From positions 1 to 64,000 of the forward strand of contig NZ_PPDL01000005.1 in the NCBI RefSeq assembly GCF_002994655.1: a stretch of 64,000 bases of DNA, in the 5' to 3' direction. This document shows, piece after piece, positions 56,395 to 64,000 of the stretch; the first letter of the stretch is position 1; the number at the start of each line of letters is the position of its first letter. The notes below the pieces were generated by a model. It did not search any database, was not told where the DNA came from, and saw nothing but the letters and a program-made list of their open reading frames with translations. Made by a program: the position numbers and the translations under genes. The DNA comes from Corynebacterium sp. 13CS0277. GTDB lineage: Bacteria > Actinomycetota > Actinomycetes > Mycobacteriales > Mycobacteriaceae.

Positions 56395-57078
56395 CTACTT
56401 CTTCTCCAGGGCGAGCCGGATGTTGAGCACACCCTGCTCGTCAATCTTCGCCGCCACGAACTCCGGCGAATCCACGCCAAACTCCGTCCGGTCGAAGGGC
56501 AGGTCGCCGGCGACCACGAGACGAGCGCCCGTGCGCAGCACATCGAAGGTGCCGGTGACCTCACGGGCAGTGCCGTGGAGGGTGAGCATGCCGGTGAGCG
56601 TGGCTGTGCCCACCCGACCGTCCTCGGGGACGCTTGCCACATCGACCGGTTCGGTCAGTGTGAAGGAGGCAGTCGGGTAATCGTCCGTATGGAGGATGTT
56701 GCGGCGCACGTTGATGTCGCGCTTTTCTACATCGGTGCGAATCTGCGTGAGATCCACGGTCACCTCACCAGCAGTGACCACGCCGTCAGCGATCGTCACC
56801 GCGCCGGTGACCGCGTGGGTGGTGCCGGAGGTGTCTTTTTCCTGGCCGGGCAGCAGCTCGTGGAAGGTGTAGCCCACGGCGGTGGTGTTCCTGCCTGAAC
56901 CTTTCACCACGGACCACTCCCCCTCCAGCGGCGTCGATGCGGGCAGTGCCCCGTCGGCGGACAGGCCTTCAGTTTTAATGCCTGTGCTTGTCAGCGCCTT
57001 ATAGGCGACGGGGCCAACGCTCGCGAGCGCGAGCACGATAATCGCGACGACCAGCAGGGCCACAACAGGCTTTCTCAT
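56395..57078 (-). CDS. YceI-family lipid-binding exported protein
   Basis: A 227-residue protein: an N-terminal membrane anchor (VVALLVVAIIVLALASVGPVAY) then a YceI beta-barrel domain (LEGEWSVVKGSG near residue 52, YTFHELLPG, GEVTVDLTQIRTDVEKRDINVRRNILHTDDYPTASFTL, GTATLTGMLTLHGTAREVTGTF). YceI proteins bind isoprenoid lipids in a lipocalin-like barrel. The anchor should keep it at the outer membrane face. The ATG lies 8 bases after TAGAAT with no ribosome site. Confidence 0.9.
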   Translation of the reverse strand: MRKPVVALLVVAIIVLALASVGPVAYKALTSTGIKTEGLSADGALPASTPLEGEWSVVKGSGRNTTAVGYTFHELLPGQEKDTSGTTHAVTGAVTIADGVVTAGEVTVDLTQIRTDVEKRDINVRRNILHTDDYPTASFTLTEPVDVASVPEDGRVGTATLTGMLTLHGTAREVTGTFDVLRTGARLVVAGDLPFDRTEFGVDSPEFVAAKIDEQGVLNIRLALEKK

Positions 57079-57086
57079 GATTGGTC

Positions 57087-57092
57087 ATTCTA
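57087..57092 (-). promoter_or_regulatory. -10 element TAGAAT, leaderless type, yceI-like gene
   Basis: On the minus strand TAGAAT ends 8 bases before the ATG at 57078, with no ribosome binding site. Confidence 0.5.
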
Positions 57093-57212
57093 GTCCCTCC
57101 ACCGTCACCCCGCGCCGCCACCCCCAATCCCCCGGGGGTATCCCGGGATCGCTCCCGCGAGGCACCCCGGAGGCCTCCCCAGGGCAGGGCCGGCGCCGGT
57201 GGCGCAGGCGCG

Positions 57213-57557
57213 CTAGTCCCGCACCCGCAGCTGCTCAATCTGCTTGGCGAGCTCCACCAGCTCCCCGCACAGCAGCGAGATGTCCTCGCGGTCCTCCCCC
57301 TCGGACACGGCCGTGGCGATATCCTCGGCCGCGCAGCGCAGCTCGAAGAGCCGGTCGGTGAGCTGCTCCGCGCGCTCCGGGGTGAGGATCACCGCGTTCT
57401 GCGGAATAGGCGTGCCCTTGACGTTGTTGCGCTGTTCGTACGCCCGCTGGCGGCAGGACTGCCCGCAGTATTGCTTCGGGCGGCCCCGGCCGGCGAACTC
57501 AATTTCGCGGCCGCACCACTGGCAGGTCGGCGGTTTCCGGTGTCCATGTGCTTTCAC
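57213..57557 (-). CDS. Small zinc-ribbon protein
   Basis: A 114-residue protein with an N-terminal zinc-finger motif C-X2-C-X15-C-X3-C: TCQWCGREIEF and GRGRPKQYCGQSCRQRAYEQR. The GRPKQYCxxxCRQRAYxxR pattern is common in small actinobacterial proteins of unknown role. The second half is a probable helical hairpin (TPERAEQLTDRLFELRCAAEDIATAV; ISLLCGELVELAKQIEQL). A GTG start lies 8 bases after TACAGT, so leaderless. It is divergent from rbpA, and a link to transcription is only a positional guess. Confidence 0.75.
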   Translation of the reverse strand: MKAHGHRKPPTCQWCGREIEFAGRGRPKQYCGQSCRQRAYEQRNNVKGTPIPQNAVILTPERAEQLTDRLFELRCAAEDIATAVSEGEDREDISLLCGELVELAKQIEQLRVRD

Positions 57558-57565
57558 ACTGGCAC

Positions 57566-57571
57566 ACTGTA
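57566..57571 (-). promoter_or_regulatory. -10 element TACAGT, leaderless type, zinc-ribbon gene
   Basis: On the minus strand TACAGT ends 8 bases before the GTG at 57557, with no ribosome binding site. Confidence 0.5.
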
Positions 57572-57709
57572 GCCCTGCGGCAAGTCACCGCGCGACCCCA
57601 CGGGTTCGCACCTGTGGATAACTCGTTGCCGGGGCCGGCACATCCCCACCGGCGGGCGTGGCGTGGACGTTGCTGGGGCGTGGACTCGTTCCCCTGCAGC
57701 GTGACTCGC

Positions 57710-57715
57710 TATACT
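57710..57715 (+). promoter_or_regulatory. -10 element TATACT of rbpA
   Basis: TATACT is the best -10 before rbpA and would give a leader of about 100 bases. The -35 is not clear. Confidence 0.45.
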
Positions 57716-57822
57716 GGACACTTCCGATGCGGCGCGCCGCTCTCCCCCACCGCAGAGGCAACACGGTGTGGGCTGGCGCGGTGGTGCCGTCACTTTTCAC
57801 AGTTGTAAGGATTGATGCGCAA

Positions 57823-58221
57823 ATGGCAGATCGTGTTCTTCGCGGCAGCCGCATGGGTGCGGTGAGCTACGAGACGGATCGTGATCACGACCTGGCTCCC
57901 CGCCAGATGGTGAAGTATAAGACGGAAGCGGGCGAAGTGTTCGAGGTTCCGTTCGCCGATGACGCTGAGGTTCCTGGCACCTGGCAGTGCAAGAACGGCC
58001 AGATGGGCACCCTCATGGAGGGCGAGGGCCTGGAGGCGAAGCCGGCGAAGCCGCCGCGCACCCACTGGGACATGCTCTGCGAGCGTCGCACCATGGAGGA
58101 GCTCGACGTCCTCCTGGAGGAGCGGATTGAAATCCTGCGGAAGCGTCGCCGCAACGCCGCCCGCCTGCTCAAGCAGCAGGAGGAGGAAGCAGCGGCCGCA
58201 GCCGCAGCCGCCCAGGAGTAA
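57823..58221 (+). CDS. rbpA: RNA polymerase-binding protein RbpA
   Basis: A 132-residue actinobacterial transcription factor that binds the primary sigma factor and RNA polymerase and stabilises open complexes. MADRVLRGSRMGAVSYETDRDHDLAPRQ is the N-terminal tail; VFEVPFADDAEVPGTWQCKNG is the core domain, and the sigma-interaction helix THWDMLCERRTMEELDVLLEERIEILR follows. The chain ends in an Ala/Glu tail. The ATG at 57823 has TAAGGA about 11 bases upstream. It is followed by a clear terminator. Confidence 0.95.
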   Translation: MADRVLRGSRMGAVSYETDRDHDLAPRQMVKYKTEAGEVFEVPFADDAEVPGTWQCKNGQMGTLMEGEGLEAKPAKPPRTHWDMLCERRTMEELDVLLEERIEILRKRRRNAARLLKQQEEEAAAAAAAAQE

Positions 58222-58265
58222 CTGCGCTGACCTTCACAGGTCAGGCACTGAGCCTTTTTCTTTAT

Positions 58266-58315
58266 CGGGGCCCCACGCCCGCCCTCGTCGGCGGCACGTG
58301 GGGCTCCCCTTTTTT
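58266..58315 (+). terminator. rbpA terminator
   Basis: A long GC stem (GGGGCCCCACG with CGTGGGGCTCCCC, one or two bulges) is followed by TTTTTT, 45 bases after the rbpA stop. Confidence 0.85.
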
Positions 58316-58432
58316 ACTCCCGCTACGGACCGTGGGTGCGGCGGGCAGGATGGTCCCATGGGAAGACCCCGCCCGATTCCTGCTGCAATGGCAGGAAGAT
58401 CGGCGCGGGGTCGAGGTGTGCGGCCGCGTGGC

Positions 58433-59221
58433 TTAGCGGTTACGGAACTTCTTCCACTGGTACTTCGCGAGCTTCGTGGTTTCCTTGGCGATCTCCTTGA
58501 GCTGCTCGCCACGGTGGGCGACACCCCAGCGGGTGACTTCCGCGAGGGAGGAGCCGACGAAGCTGCCGTCGAGCTTGGATTCGCCGATCTCACGCTCGGT
58601 GAAGGTGATGGGGACTTCGCGCACGTCAAAACCGTCGCGGATGGCGCGCCACGCCAGGTCGACCTGGAAGATGTAGCCGGCGTTCGACAGCTCGTCGAGG
58701 TCCATCGCCTCGATGACCTCGCGGCGGTAGGCGCGGTAGCCGGCGGTCATGTCCGACAGGCCGGCGCCAAGGGCCAGGCTGATGTAGAGGTTGCCGCCGC
58801 GGGAGAGCACGTAGCGCTTCGCCGGCCAGTTCACCACCTTGCCGCCCGGGATGTAGCGGGAACCGATGACGACGTCCGCGCCGTCGGCGATGGCCTCCAG
58901 GAGGGTGTGGAGCTGCTCCGGGGCGTGGGAGCCGTCGGCGTCCATTTCGCACAGGACGCCGTAGTCGCGCTCCAGGCCCCAGCGGAAGCCAGCGACGTAC
59001 GCGCCGCACAGCCCGCCCTTGCCCTCGCGGTGGAGGACGAAGAGGTGCTCATCGTCAGCGGCCATCGCATCGGCCCGGTCGCCGGTGCCGTCGGGGCTGT
59101 TGTCGTCGACGATGAGGACGTCGACCTCGGGGTTGGCGCTGCGAATCCGATCCACGATCAGCGGCAGGTTATCCAGCTCGTTGTAGGTCGGAATGATGAC
59201 CAGCGTTTTCTCCAGCGTCAC
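58433..59221 (-). CDS. ppm1: Polyprenol-phosphate mannose synthase Ppm1
   Basis: A 262-residue GT2 glycosyltransferase, making polyprenyl-phosphate mannose from GDP-mannose. TLVIIPTYNELDNLPLIVDRI, VLIVDDNSPDGTGDRAD, the CEMDADGSHAPEQL metal motif and IPGGKVVNWPAKRYVLSRGGN are typical of DPM1-type enzymes. In M. tuberculosis this activity is the C-terminal half of a protein fused to Lnt; here it is a separate gene 17 bases after lnt, as in C. glutamicum. Its product feeds the GT87 enzyme class. Confidence 0.93.
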   Translation of the reverse strand: MTLEKTLVIIPTYNELDNLPLIVDRIRSANPEVDVLIVDDNSPDGTGDRADAMAADDEHLFVLHREGKGGLCGAYVAGFRWGLERDYGVLCEMDADGSHAPEQLHTLLEAIADGADVVIGSRYIPGGKVVNWPAKRYVLSRGGNLYISLALGAGLSDMTAGYRAYRREVIEAMDLDELSNAGYIFQVDLAWRAIRDGFDVREVPITFTEREIGESKLDGSFVGSSLAEVTRWGVAHRGEQLKEIAKETTKLAKYQWKKFRNR

Positions 59222-59238
59222 AGCGTGCCTTTGTTTCT

Positions 59239-60906
59239 TCAGTCGGTGGTGTCAGGTGAGTCGGAAGGTGTGGGCCGGGCGTGATGCCCGCGCCGGCGGG
59301 TGGCAACCCACGCGCCCAGTGCACACAAGAGTCCAATGATATCCAAGCTGGTGGCGATTGGTGAACCCGCGCGGGCAGCCAGGGTGCGCCCCTGCTTGAG
59401 CGGCAGCGTATCGGTGAGAACATCCTGGGTGAAGATCTCACTGTGGTCCAGCACCGTGCCTGAGGGGTCGATGAGCGCACTGACCCCGGAGGTGGCGGCG
59501 ACGATGACGGCGCGGTCGTACTCCACCGCCCGCACCCGGCTCATCGCCAACTGCTGGTAGGTCATGTCGGTGAAGCCGAAGGTGGCGTTGTTCGTCGGGG
59601 TGGTGAGGATTTCCGCGCCGTGGGCGACAGCGCTTGCGGCCGAGCCGTCGAAGGCGACCTCGTAGCAGGTGCTCACCCCGACGGTGATCTCCCGGCCGAT
59701 GAGCGCCCCGGTGAGCCGCACCGTGCCATCGCCCGTGCCCGGTTGGAAGTTGCCCGCCTGATCCACCAGGGGGCTGATCGTGCGGAAGAAGTCCCGCAGG
59801 GGCATGTATTCGCCGAAAGGCTGCAGGTACTTCTTGTAGTGGTAGTCCCCCGCCCGGCCGTCGGCGTCGAAGACAACCATGGTGTTGCGATCCCCCACCG
59901 CGTCCGCGGTGACGGTGCCGACGAGGATCGGGGCCTGCAGCTCGCGCGCAGCACCCGCCACCCAGGCGCCGGCCTGGGCATCACGGAAAGGATTGACGTC
60001 CGAGGCGTTTTCTGGCCACACCGCGAAATCGACGGGCGTGCTGATGCTGTCGGTGGCGTCGACGTGGTTGCGGAGCACTGCGCGGCGCTGGGCGTTGAAG
60101 TCCAGGCCCATGCGCGGCACGTTGCCCTGCACCGCGGCTACCCGCACGTCGCCGACAGGTGCCGGCGTCGGCAGGTGCGCCACCCCCAGCACGAGCGCCG
60201 TTGCCCCCACGAGCACGCCCGCAGTGACCCGGCGGGCCCGCCGGAGTGGGGTCGGGGCGGTCCTCGCACCGCGACGCCAGTCGGCCAGCGCCTGGACACC
60301 CAGGACGACGAGGGCTGCGAGCGCGACGACGAGGACGGTGATCATGGTGGGGCCCGCCACCCGCGCCGCCCACACGAGTGGGCCGTCTGCTTGGCCCCAG
60401 CTGATGCGTCCCCAGCCGAACCCGCCGAATGGCCAGCTGGCGCGCAGCCACTCGACTGCCACCGTCACCACAGGCGCCATGAGCAGACCCCACCGCAGCC
60501 GCAGCACCCGCGCGAGCAGCACGCCTAAGCCTGCCGAATAGAGCGCCTCCGTGACGGCGAGCGCCACATAGGGCATGGCGCCGACGAATTCCCCCACCCA
60601 CGGCAGCAACAACAGGTACAGGGCCAACCCGTGCGCCAGGCCGACCACCAGGCCCCCACCCGCGCTGAGAGGCCGGCCACCCCAGGGGGCCGCGGCAGCG
60701 AGGAACACCGCCATGCCCACGATCCCGAGCGGCCACAGGCCGTGCGGGGCGAAGGAGAGATACACGCCCACGCCGCCGACCGCGGCAAGCAGCATGCGGA
60801 CAGCCAGCACCCCCAGGCCCGCCCAGCGGGCGCGGCCCGGCCGCGGGCGGTCGTGGGCGGCGTGCGGGTGCGCGGCGGGTGGGGGCAACAACGTCATCGG
60901 GGTCAT
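59239..60906 (-). CDS. lnt: Apolipoprotein N-acyltransferase Lnt
   Basis: A 555-residue membrane enzyme adding the third acyl chain to lipoproteins. Six or more membrane segments (from about residue 28) precede a nitrilase-like domain whose catalytic residues are visible: E in VWPENASDV, K in HYKKYLQPFGEYMPLRDF and C in VSTCYEVAFD. The ATG has GAGG five bases upstream. It is the homologue of the first half of Rv2051c and is co-directional with ppm1. C. glutamicum calls this gene ppm2. Confidence 0.92.
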   Translation of the reverse strand: MTPMTLLPPPAAHPHAAHDRPRPGRARWAGLGVLAVRMLLAAVGGVGVYLSFAPHGLWPLGIVGMAVFLAAAAPWGGRPLSAGGGLVVGLAHGLALYLLLLPWVGEFVGAMPYVALAVTEALYSAGLGVLLARVLRLRWGLLMAPVVTVAVEWLRASWPFGGFGWGRISWGQADGPLVWAARVAGPTMITVLVVALAALVVLGVQALADWRRGARTAPTPLRRARRVTAGVLVGATALVLGVAHLPTPAPVGDVRVAAVQGNVPRMGLDFNAQRRAVLRNHVDATDSISTPVDFAVWPENASDVNPFRDAQAGAWVAGAARELQAPILVGTVTADAVGDRNTMVVFDADGRAGDYHYKKYLQPFGEYMPLRDFFRTISPLVDQAGNFQPGTGDGTVRLTGALIGREITVGVSTCYEVAFDGSAASAVAHGAEILTTPTNNATFGFTDMTYQQLAMSRVRAVEYDRAVIVAATSGVSALIDPSGTVLDHSEIFTQDVLTDTLPLKQGRTLAARAGSPIATSLDIIGLLCALGAWVATRRRGHHARPTPSDSPDTTD

Positions 60907-60932
60907 CGGGCCTCACAGAAGAACACACGGGG

Positions 60933-60994
60933 GTGCGCCCCGTGGGTTGCGGGGGTGGTCGTGGCGACACCCCGCGCCCGGCACCGGGGCGCAC
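60933..60994 (-). terminator. Nested hairpin between fxsA and lnt
   Basis: GTGCGCCCCG and CGGGGCGCAC pair perfectly, enclosing a second dyad (GCGGGG with CCCCGC). It lies 49 bases after the fxsA stop on the minus strand and before lnt. It may end fxsA transcription or fold in the lnt leader. Confidence 0.45.
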
Positions 60995-61042
60995 GCGGTG
61001 GCGCGGGGTGCGGATGCGGGGTGCAGGTGGTGTGCGAGGAGG

Positions 61043-61603
61043 CTATCTCGCTGCCGGCGGGTCCCGGAAGTCCTCCGGGTCGAGCGAATCCGACCAGCGG
61101 CTGATGTCCTCTTCCGAGGGCGCGGACTGCGTGCTGCTTGCCGGCCCGTGGGCCGTGGAGGTGGGTTCCTCGGCGTCGATGACGAAGGAACCGTAGCTGC
61201 TGCGGCGCTCCCCCATGCCGTACTGGGCGGCCTGGGCGTACATGGCGTCGCCGAAGGCCGACAGGCGGGCGCTGATACTGCGGGCCAGCACTTTGCGCAC
61301 CATCACGCGCGTCGGCGAGATGATGAGCAGGAGGCCACAGATGGTGGTGATGAAGCCGGGGATGGCGACACCCATCGCGCCGGCCGCAATGAGGCCGAGT
61401 TCGCCGGCAGCCTGGCCGGGCGAGCGGCGGCCCCGGGCGGACAGTTCCGCGATGTGGCGCATCTCGTAGGCGGCGAGCAGCAGGCCGCCGAAGAAGAAAC
61501 CGGCGAGCGCGACAAGCGCCCAGCCGGTGCCAATCCAGCGGGACACGGCGTAGAAGGCGAGGCCTTCGCCGAGGATGTACGGGATTGCGAATGTCAAAGG
61601 CAC
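61043..61603 (-). CDS. fxsA: FxsA-family membrane protein
   Basis: A 186-residue FxsA protein. PLTFAIPYILGEGLAFYAVSRWIGTGWALVALAGFFFGGLLLA holds two membrane segments, and GAMGVAIPGFITTICGLLLIISPTRVMVRKVL the third and fourth. The C-terminal half is cytoplasmic and low in structure. FxsA was named for suppression of phage T7 exclusion in E. coli; its role here is unknown. Mycobacteria also carry fxsA next to the lnt gene. GTG at 61603 is chosen because TACAGT ends 7 bases before it; the frame extends to 61648 otherwise. Confidence 0.85.
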   Translation of the reverse strand: MPLTFAIPYILGEGLAFYAVSRWIGTGWALVALAGFFFGGLLLAAYEMRHIAELSARGRRSPGQAAGELGLIAAGAMGVAIPGFITTICGLLLIISPTRVMVRKVLARSISARLSAFGDAMYAQAAQYGMGERRSSYGSFVIDAEEPTSTAHGPASSTQSAPSEEDISRWSDSLDPEDFRDPPAAR

Positions 61604-61610
61604 GTGTGCC

Positions 61611-61616
61611 ACTGTA
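61611..61616 (-). promoter_or_regulatory. -10 element TACAGT, leaderless type, fxsA
   Basis: On the minus strand TACAGT ends 7 bases before the GTG at 61603, with no ribosome binding site. Confidence 0.5.
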
Positions 61617-61688
61617 TCGGACCCGCAGGCATTCCCCGGTCCTGCCACGCACCCACCGGCGGTGCCGGCGCGCGCGGGGCGGGGGTGT

Positions 61689-64000
61689 TTAGCGGTCCTC
61701 GAGGGTGCCTTCGGCCTCCAGGAAGGTGGCGCGCAGCAGGTCGAGGGATTCCTGGCTGGGCTCCTCCCACAGGCCGCGTTCCGCGGCCTCGAGGAGACGC
61801 TCGGAGATGTCCTTCAACGCCCACGGGTTGGACTGGGTGAAAAACTCCCGGTTGACGGGATCCGCCACATAGGTCTCGGTGAGCTTCTCGTACATCCAGT
61901 CGTCCATGAGCCCGGTGGTGGCGTCGTAGCCGAAGAGGTAGTCCACGGTCGCCGACATTTCGAAGGCGCCCTTGTAGCCGTGGTTGCGCATCGCCTCCAG
62001 CCAGCGGGGGTTGACGACGCGGGCGCGGAACACGCGGCGGGACTCCTCGTGCAGGGTGCGGGTCTTCACCGTCTCCTGGCGGGTGCTGTCACCAATGTAG
62101 GCTTCCGGGTCCTTGCCGGACAGGGCGCGGACGGTGGCGACCATGCCGCCGTGGTACTGGAAGTAGTCATCCGAGTCGGCGATGTCGTGCTCCTGGGAGT
62201 CGACGTTCTTCGCGGCGACGACGATGCGGCGGTAGGCGGTGCGCATCTGCTCTTCGGCGCGTTCGCCGTTGATGCCGCGCCCGTAGGAGTAGCCGCCCCA
62301 GGTGGTGTACACCTCAGCCAGGTCGGCGTCGTCACGCCAGTTGCCGGACTCGATGAGCTCGAGGAGGCCGGCACCGTAGGTGCCCGGCTTCGAGCCGAAA
62401 ATGCGCGGGGTGTGGGCGTCGACGGTGCCGTCGGCGAGCGCGTGGGCGCGCACGTAGTTCTGCTCCACCGGCTCGTCCAGCTGGGCGACGAGCTGCACCG
62501 CGTCGTCGATGAGTGCGAGCACGTGGGGGAAAGCATCGCGGAAGAACCCGGAGATACGCACCGTGGTGTCGATGCGGGGGCGGCCGAGTTCAGCCAAGGG
62601 GATGACGGACAGGTCGGTGACGCGGCGGGAGGCCCCATCCCATTCGGGGCGCACACCCAGCAGGGCGAAGACTTCGGCGATGTCGTCGCCGGAGGTGCGC
62701 ATCGCGGACGTACCCCACACGGAGATGCCGACGCTGCGGGGGAACTCGCCGTCGTGGTCGGCCTGGTAGCGCTCGATGAGGGAGTCGGCGAGCAGCTGGC
62801 CGGTCTCCCATGCCAGGCGGCTGGGCAGGGATTTCGGGTCCACGGAGTAGAAGTTTCGGCCCGTCGGCAGGACGTTGATGAGGCCGCGCATCGGGGACCC
62901 GGAGGGGCCCGCCTCAATGAAGCGGCCGTCGAGGGCGGCGAGCACCTGCGCGATTTCGCGGCCGGTGCCGGCCAGGCGGGGGATGATTTCCGCGGCGGCG
63001 AAGACGAGGATGTTCTCCACGAGCGTGCGGTCGGCGCCGGCGGGCAGGGAGCCTGCGGCGAGGGCGGCGTCGACGATGCCGGGGATGGCTGCCTCATCCC
63101 AGCTGGCGGCGTCGAGGGCCTCCAGCAGGCCGCGGGCGGACTCCTCGGCGGCGTCGACCTCCGCGCGGGATGCGTCGCCAGCTTCGCTCAGCCCCAGGGC
63201 CTCCCGGAGGCCGGCGGTGGCGCGCTCCCCGCCCCACAGCTGGCGGGCCCGCAGCATCGCCAGTACGAGGTCGATGCGCATCTCCCCCTCGACGGGCTGG
63301 CCGAGGATGTGCAGGCCGCCGCGGATGGCGACGTCTTTGATTTCGCACAGCCAGCCGTCGATGTGCATGAGCATGTCGTCGAAGACGTCCTCGTCGGGGC
63401 GGGACTCCCAGCCCAAATCCTGGTCCATCTTCGCCGCGGTGAGCAGCGTCCAGATTTCCTGGCGGATCGCCGGCAGCTTCGCCGGGTCCATGGCGGAAAT
63501 GTTCTGGTGCTCGTCGAGCAGCTGCTCCAGGCGGGTGATATCGCCGTAGGTTTCGGCGCGCGCCATCGGCGGAATCATGTGGTCGATGAGGGTGGCGTGG
63601 GCGCGCCGCTTCGCCTGGGTGCCCTCGCCGGGGTCGTTGACGAGGAAGGGGTAGATCAACGGCATGTCCGCGATCGCCTGGTCGGTGTAGCACTCGGCCG
63701 ACATGCCGACCGTCTTGCCGGGCAGCCACTCCATGTTGCCGTGCTTGCCCATGTGCACGATCGCGTCCGCACCGAACTTCTCCCGCAGCCAGAAGTAGGT
63801 GCCCAGGTAGTGGTGGTTCGCCGGCAGGTCCGGGTCGTGGTAGATGCCGACCGGGTTATCGCCGAAGCCGCGCGGCGGCTGCACCATGACCACCACGTTG
63901 CCGAAACGCAGGCCGGCGACGTAGATCTCGCCGGTCGTCGGGTTGACGTAGTGGGTGCCGGGCGCGGCCCCCCAGTGCTCCTGCATCTCGTCCTGCATCG
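61689..64000 (-). CDS. cobN: Aerobic cobaltochelatase subunit CobN, 3' part
   Basis: At least 769 residues of the C-terminal part of CobN, cut by the window edge; the start lies beyond 64000. Conserved blocks are GNVVVMVQPPRGFGDNPVGIYHDPDLPANHHYLGTYFWL, FGADAIVHMGKHGNMEWLPGK and AECYTDQAIADMPLIYPFLVNDPGEGTQAKRRAHATLIDHMIPP. Later come GTSAMRTSGDDIAEVFALLGVRPEW and the SNPWALKDISERLLEA segment near the end. CobN inserts cobalt into hydrogenobyrinate a,c-diamide in aerobic B12 synthesis, with CobS and CobT. ChlH is a relative but the corynebacterial setting favours CobN. Confidence 0.92.
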   Translation of the reverse strand, partial: MQDEMQEHWGAAPGTHYVNPTTGEIYVAGLRFGNVVVMVQPPRGFGDNPVGIYHDPDLPANHHYLGTYFWLREKFGADAIVHMGKHGNMEWLPGKTVGMSAECYTDQAIADMPLIYPFLVNDPGEGTQAKRRAHATLIDHMIPPMARAETYGDITRLEQLLDEHQNISAMDPAKLPAIRQEIWTLLTAAKMDQDLGWESRPDEDVFDDMLMHIDGWLCEIKDVAIRGGLHILGQPVEGEMRIDLVLAMLRARQLWGGERATAGLREALGLSEAGDASRAEVDAAEESARGLLEALDAASWDEAAIPGIVDAALAAGSLPAGADRTLVENILVFAAAEIIPRLAGTGREIAQVLAALDGRFIEAGPSGSPMRGLINVLPTGRNFYSVDPKSLPSRLAWETGQLLADSLIERYQADHDGEFPRSVGISVWGTSAMRTSGDDIAEVFALLGVRPEWDGASRRVTDLSVIPLAELGRPRIDTTVRISGFFRDAFPHVLALIDDAVQLVAQLDEPVEQNYVRAHALADGTVDAHTPRIFGSKPGTYGAGLLELIESGNWRDDADLAEVYTTWGGYSYGRGINGERAEEQMRTAYRRIVVAAKNVDSQEHDIADSDDYFQYHGGMVATVRALSGKDPEAYIGDSTRQETVKTRTLHEESRRVFRARVVNPRWLEAMRNHGYKGAFEMSATVDYLFGYDATTGLMDDWMYEKLTETYVADPVNREFFTQSNPWALKDISERLLEAAERGLWEEPSQESLDLLRATFLEAEGTLEDR

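Overview
The window is chromosomal DNA from a high-G+C actinobacterium of the Mycobacteriales, most likely a Corynebacterium. Evidence is an OdhI homologue with the conserved ETTS phosphorylation motif, an adjacent FtsR-type MerR regulator, the SteA/SteB cell-separation pair, a ParA-like division protein, SecA2, RbpA and a polyprenol-phosphate mannose synthase. Gene order also follows the mycobacterial/corynebacterial blocks (HAD phosphatase - small protein - tlyA - nadK - recN - steA - steB - pyrG - nudix - xerD - parA - scpA - scpB - rluB - cmk - der, then secA2, odhI/garA, ftsR, DUF151, merR). The species cannot be named from the sequence. No insertion sequence, prophage, CRISPR array or transferred island is visible.

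Layout. 1-130: 3' end of a 5S rRNA and its terminator. 512-16374: TPR protein with an Arg/Asp-rich repeat domain, then a co-directional chain of housekeeping genes (RNA methylation, NADP synthesis, DNA repair, cell separation, CTP synthesis, ADP-ribose hydrolysis, XerD recombination, chromosome partition) and a sulfurtransferase. 16482-23350: scpB, a biotin pair (bioA, bioD) inserted into the conserved block, rluB, and cmk and der fused into one frame. 23625-28112: tRNA-Pro, two minus-strand genes and secA2. 28591-31612: odhI, ftsR, DUF151 nuclease-like gene and a second MerR regulator. 32031-40211: minus-strand genes for a membrane-anchored protein, a putative DNA glycosylase, two CNNM transporters, a DEAD-box helicase and 6-phosphogluconate dehydrogenase. 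40490-48137: thioesterase, PLP-homeostasis protein, methyltransferase, GT87 mannosyltransferase, NADH dehydrogenase ndh, a CFA-synthase-like protein and DedA. 48457-57557: a large FAD/Fe-S oxidase, a BASS transporter, two exported proteins, small membrane and zinc-finger proteins, and a 1.17-kb stretch without a convincing gene. 57823-64000: rbpA, the ppm1-lnt pair, fxsA and the 3' part of cobN.

How the genes fit together. Much of the window serves cell division and chromosome upkeep (steA/steB, parA-like gene, scpA/scpB, xerD, ftsR) and respiration or central metabolism (odhI, ndh, gnd, FAD/Fe-S oxidase). Envelope building is represented by the GT87 enzyme, ppm1, lnt and the CFA-like protein. 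A recurrent feature is a TANNNT -10 element ending 6-8 bases before a start codon with no ribosome binding site; I found 13 such genes, the pattern expected for leaderless transcripts. No wholly new multi-gene system stands out. The best leads are the Arg/Asp repeat protein, the cmk-der fusion, the 19-bp MerR-type dyad, the palindrome in the gene-poor stretch, and the CFA-like protein with an altered SAM-binding motif.
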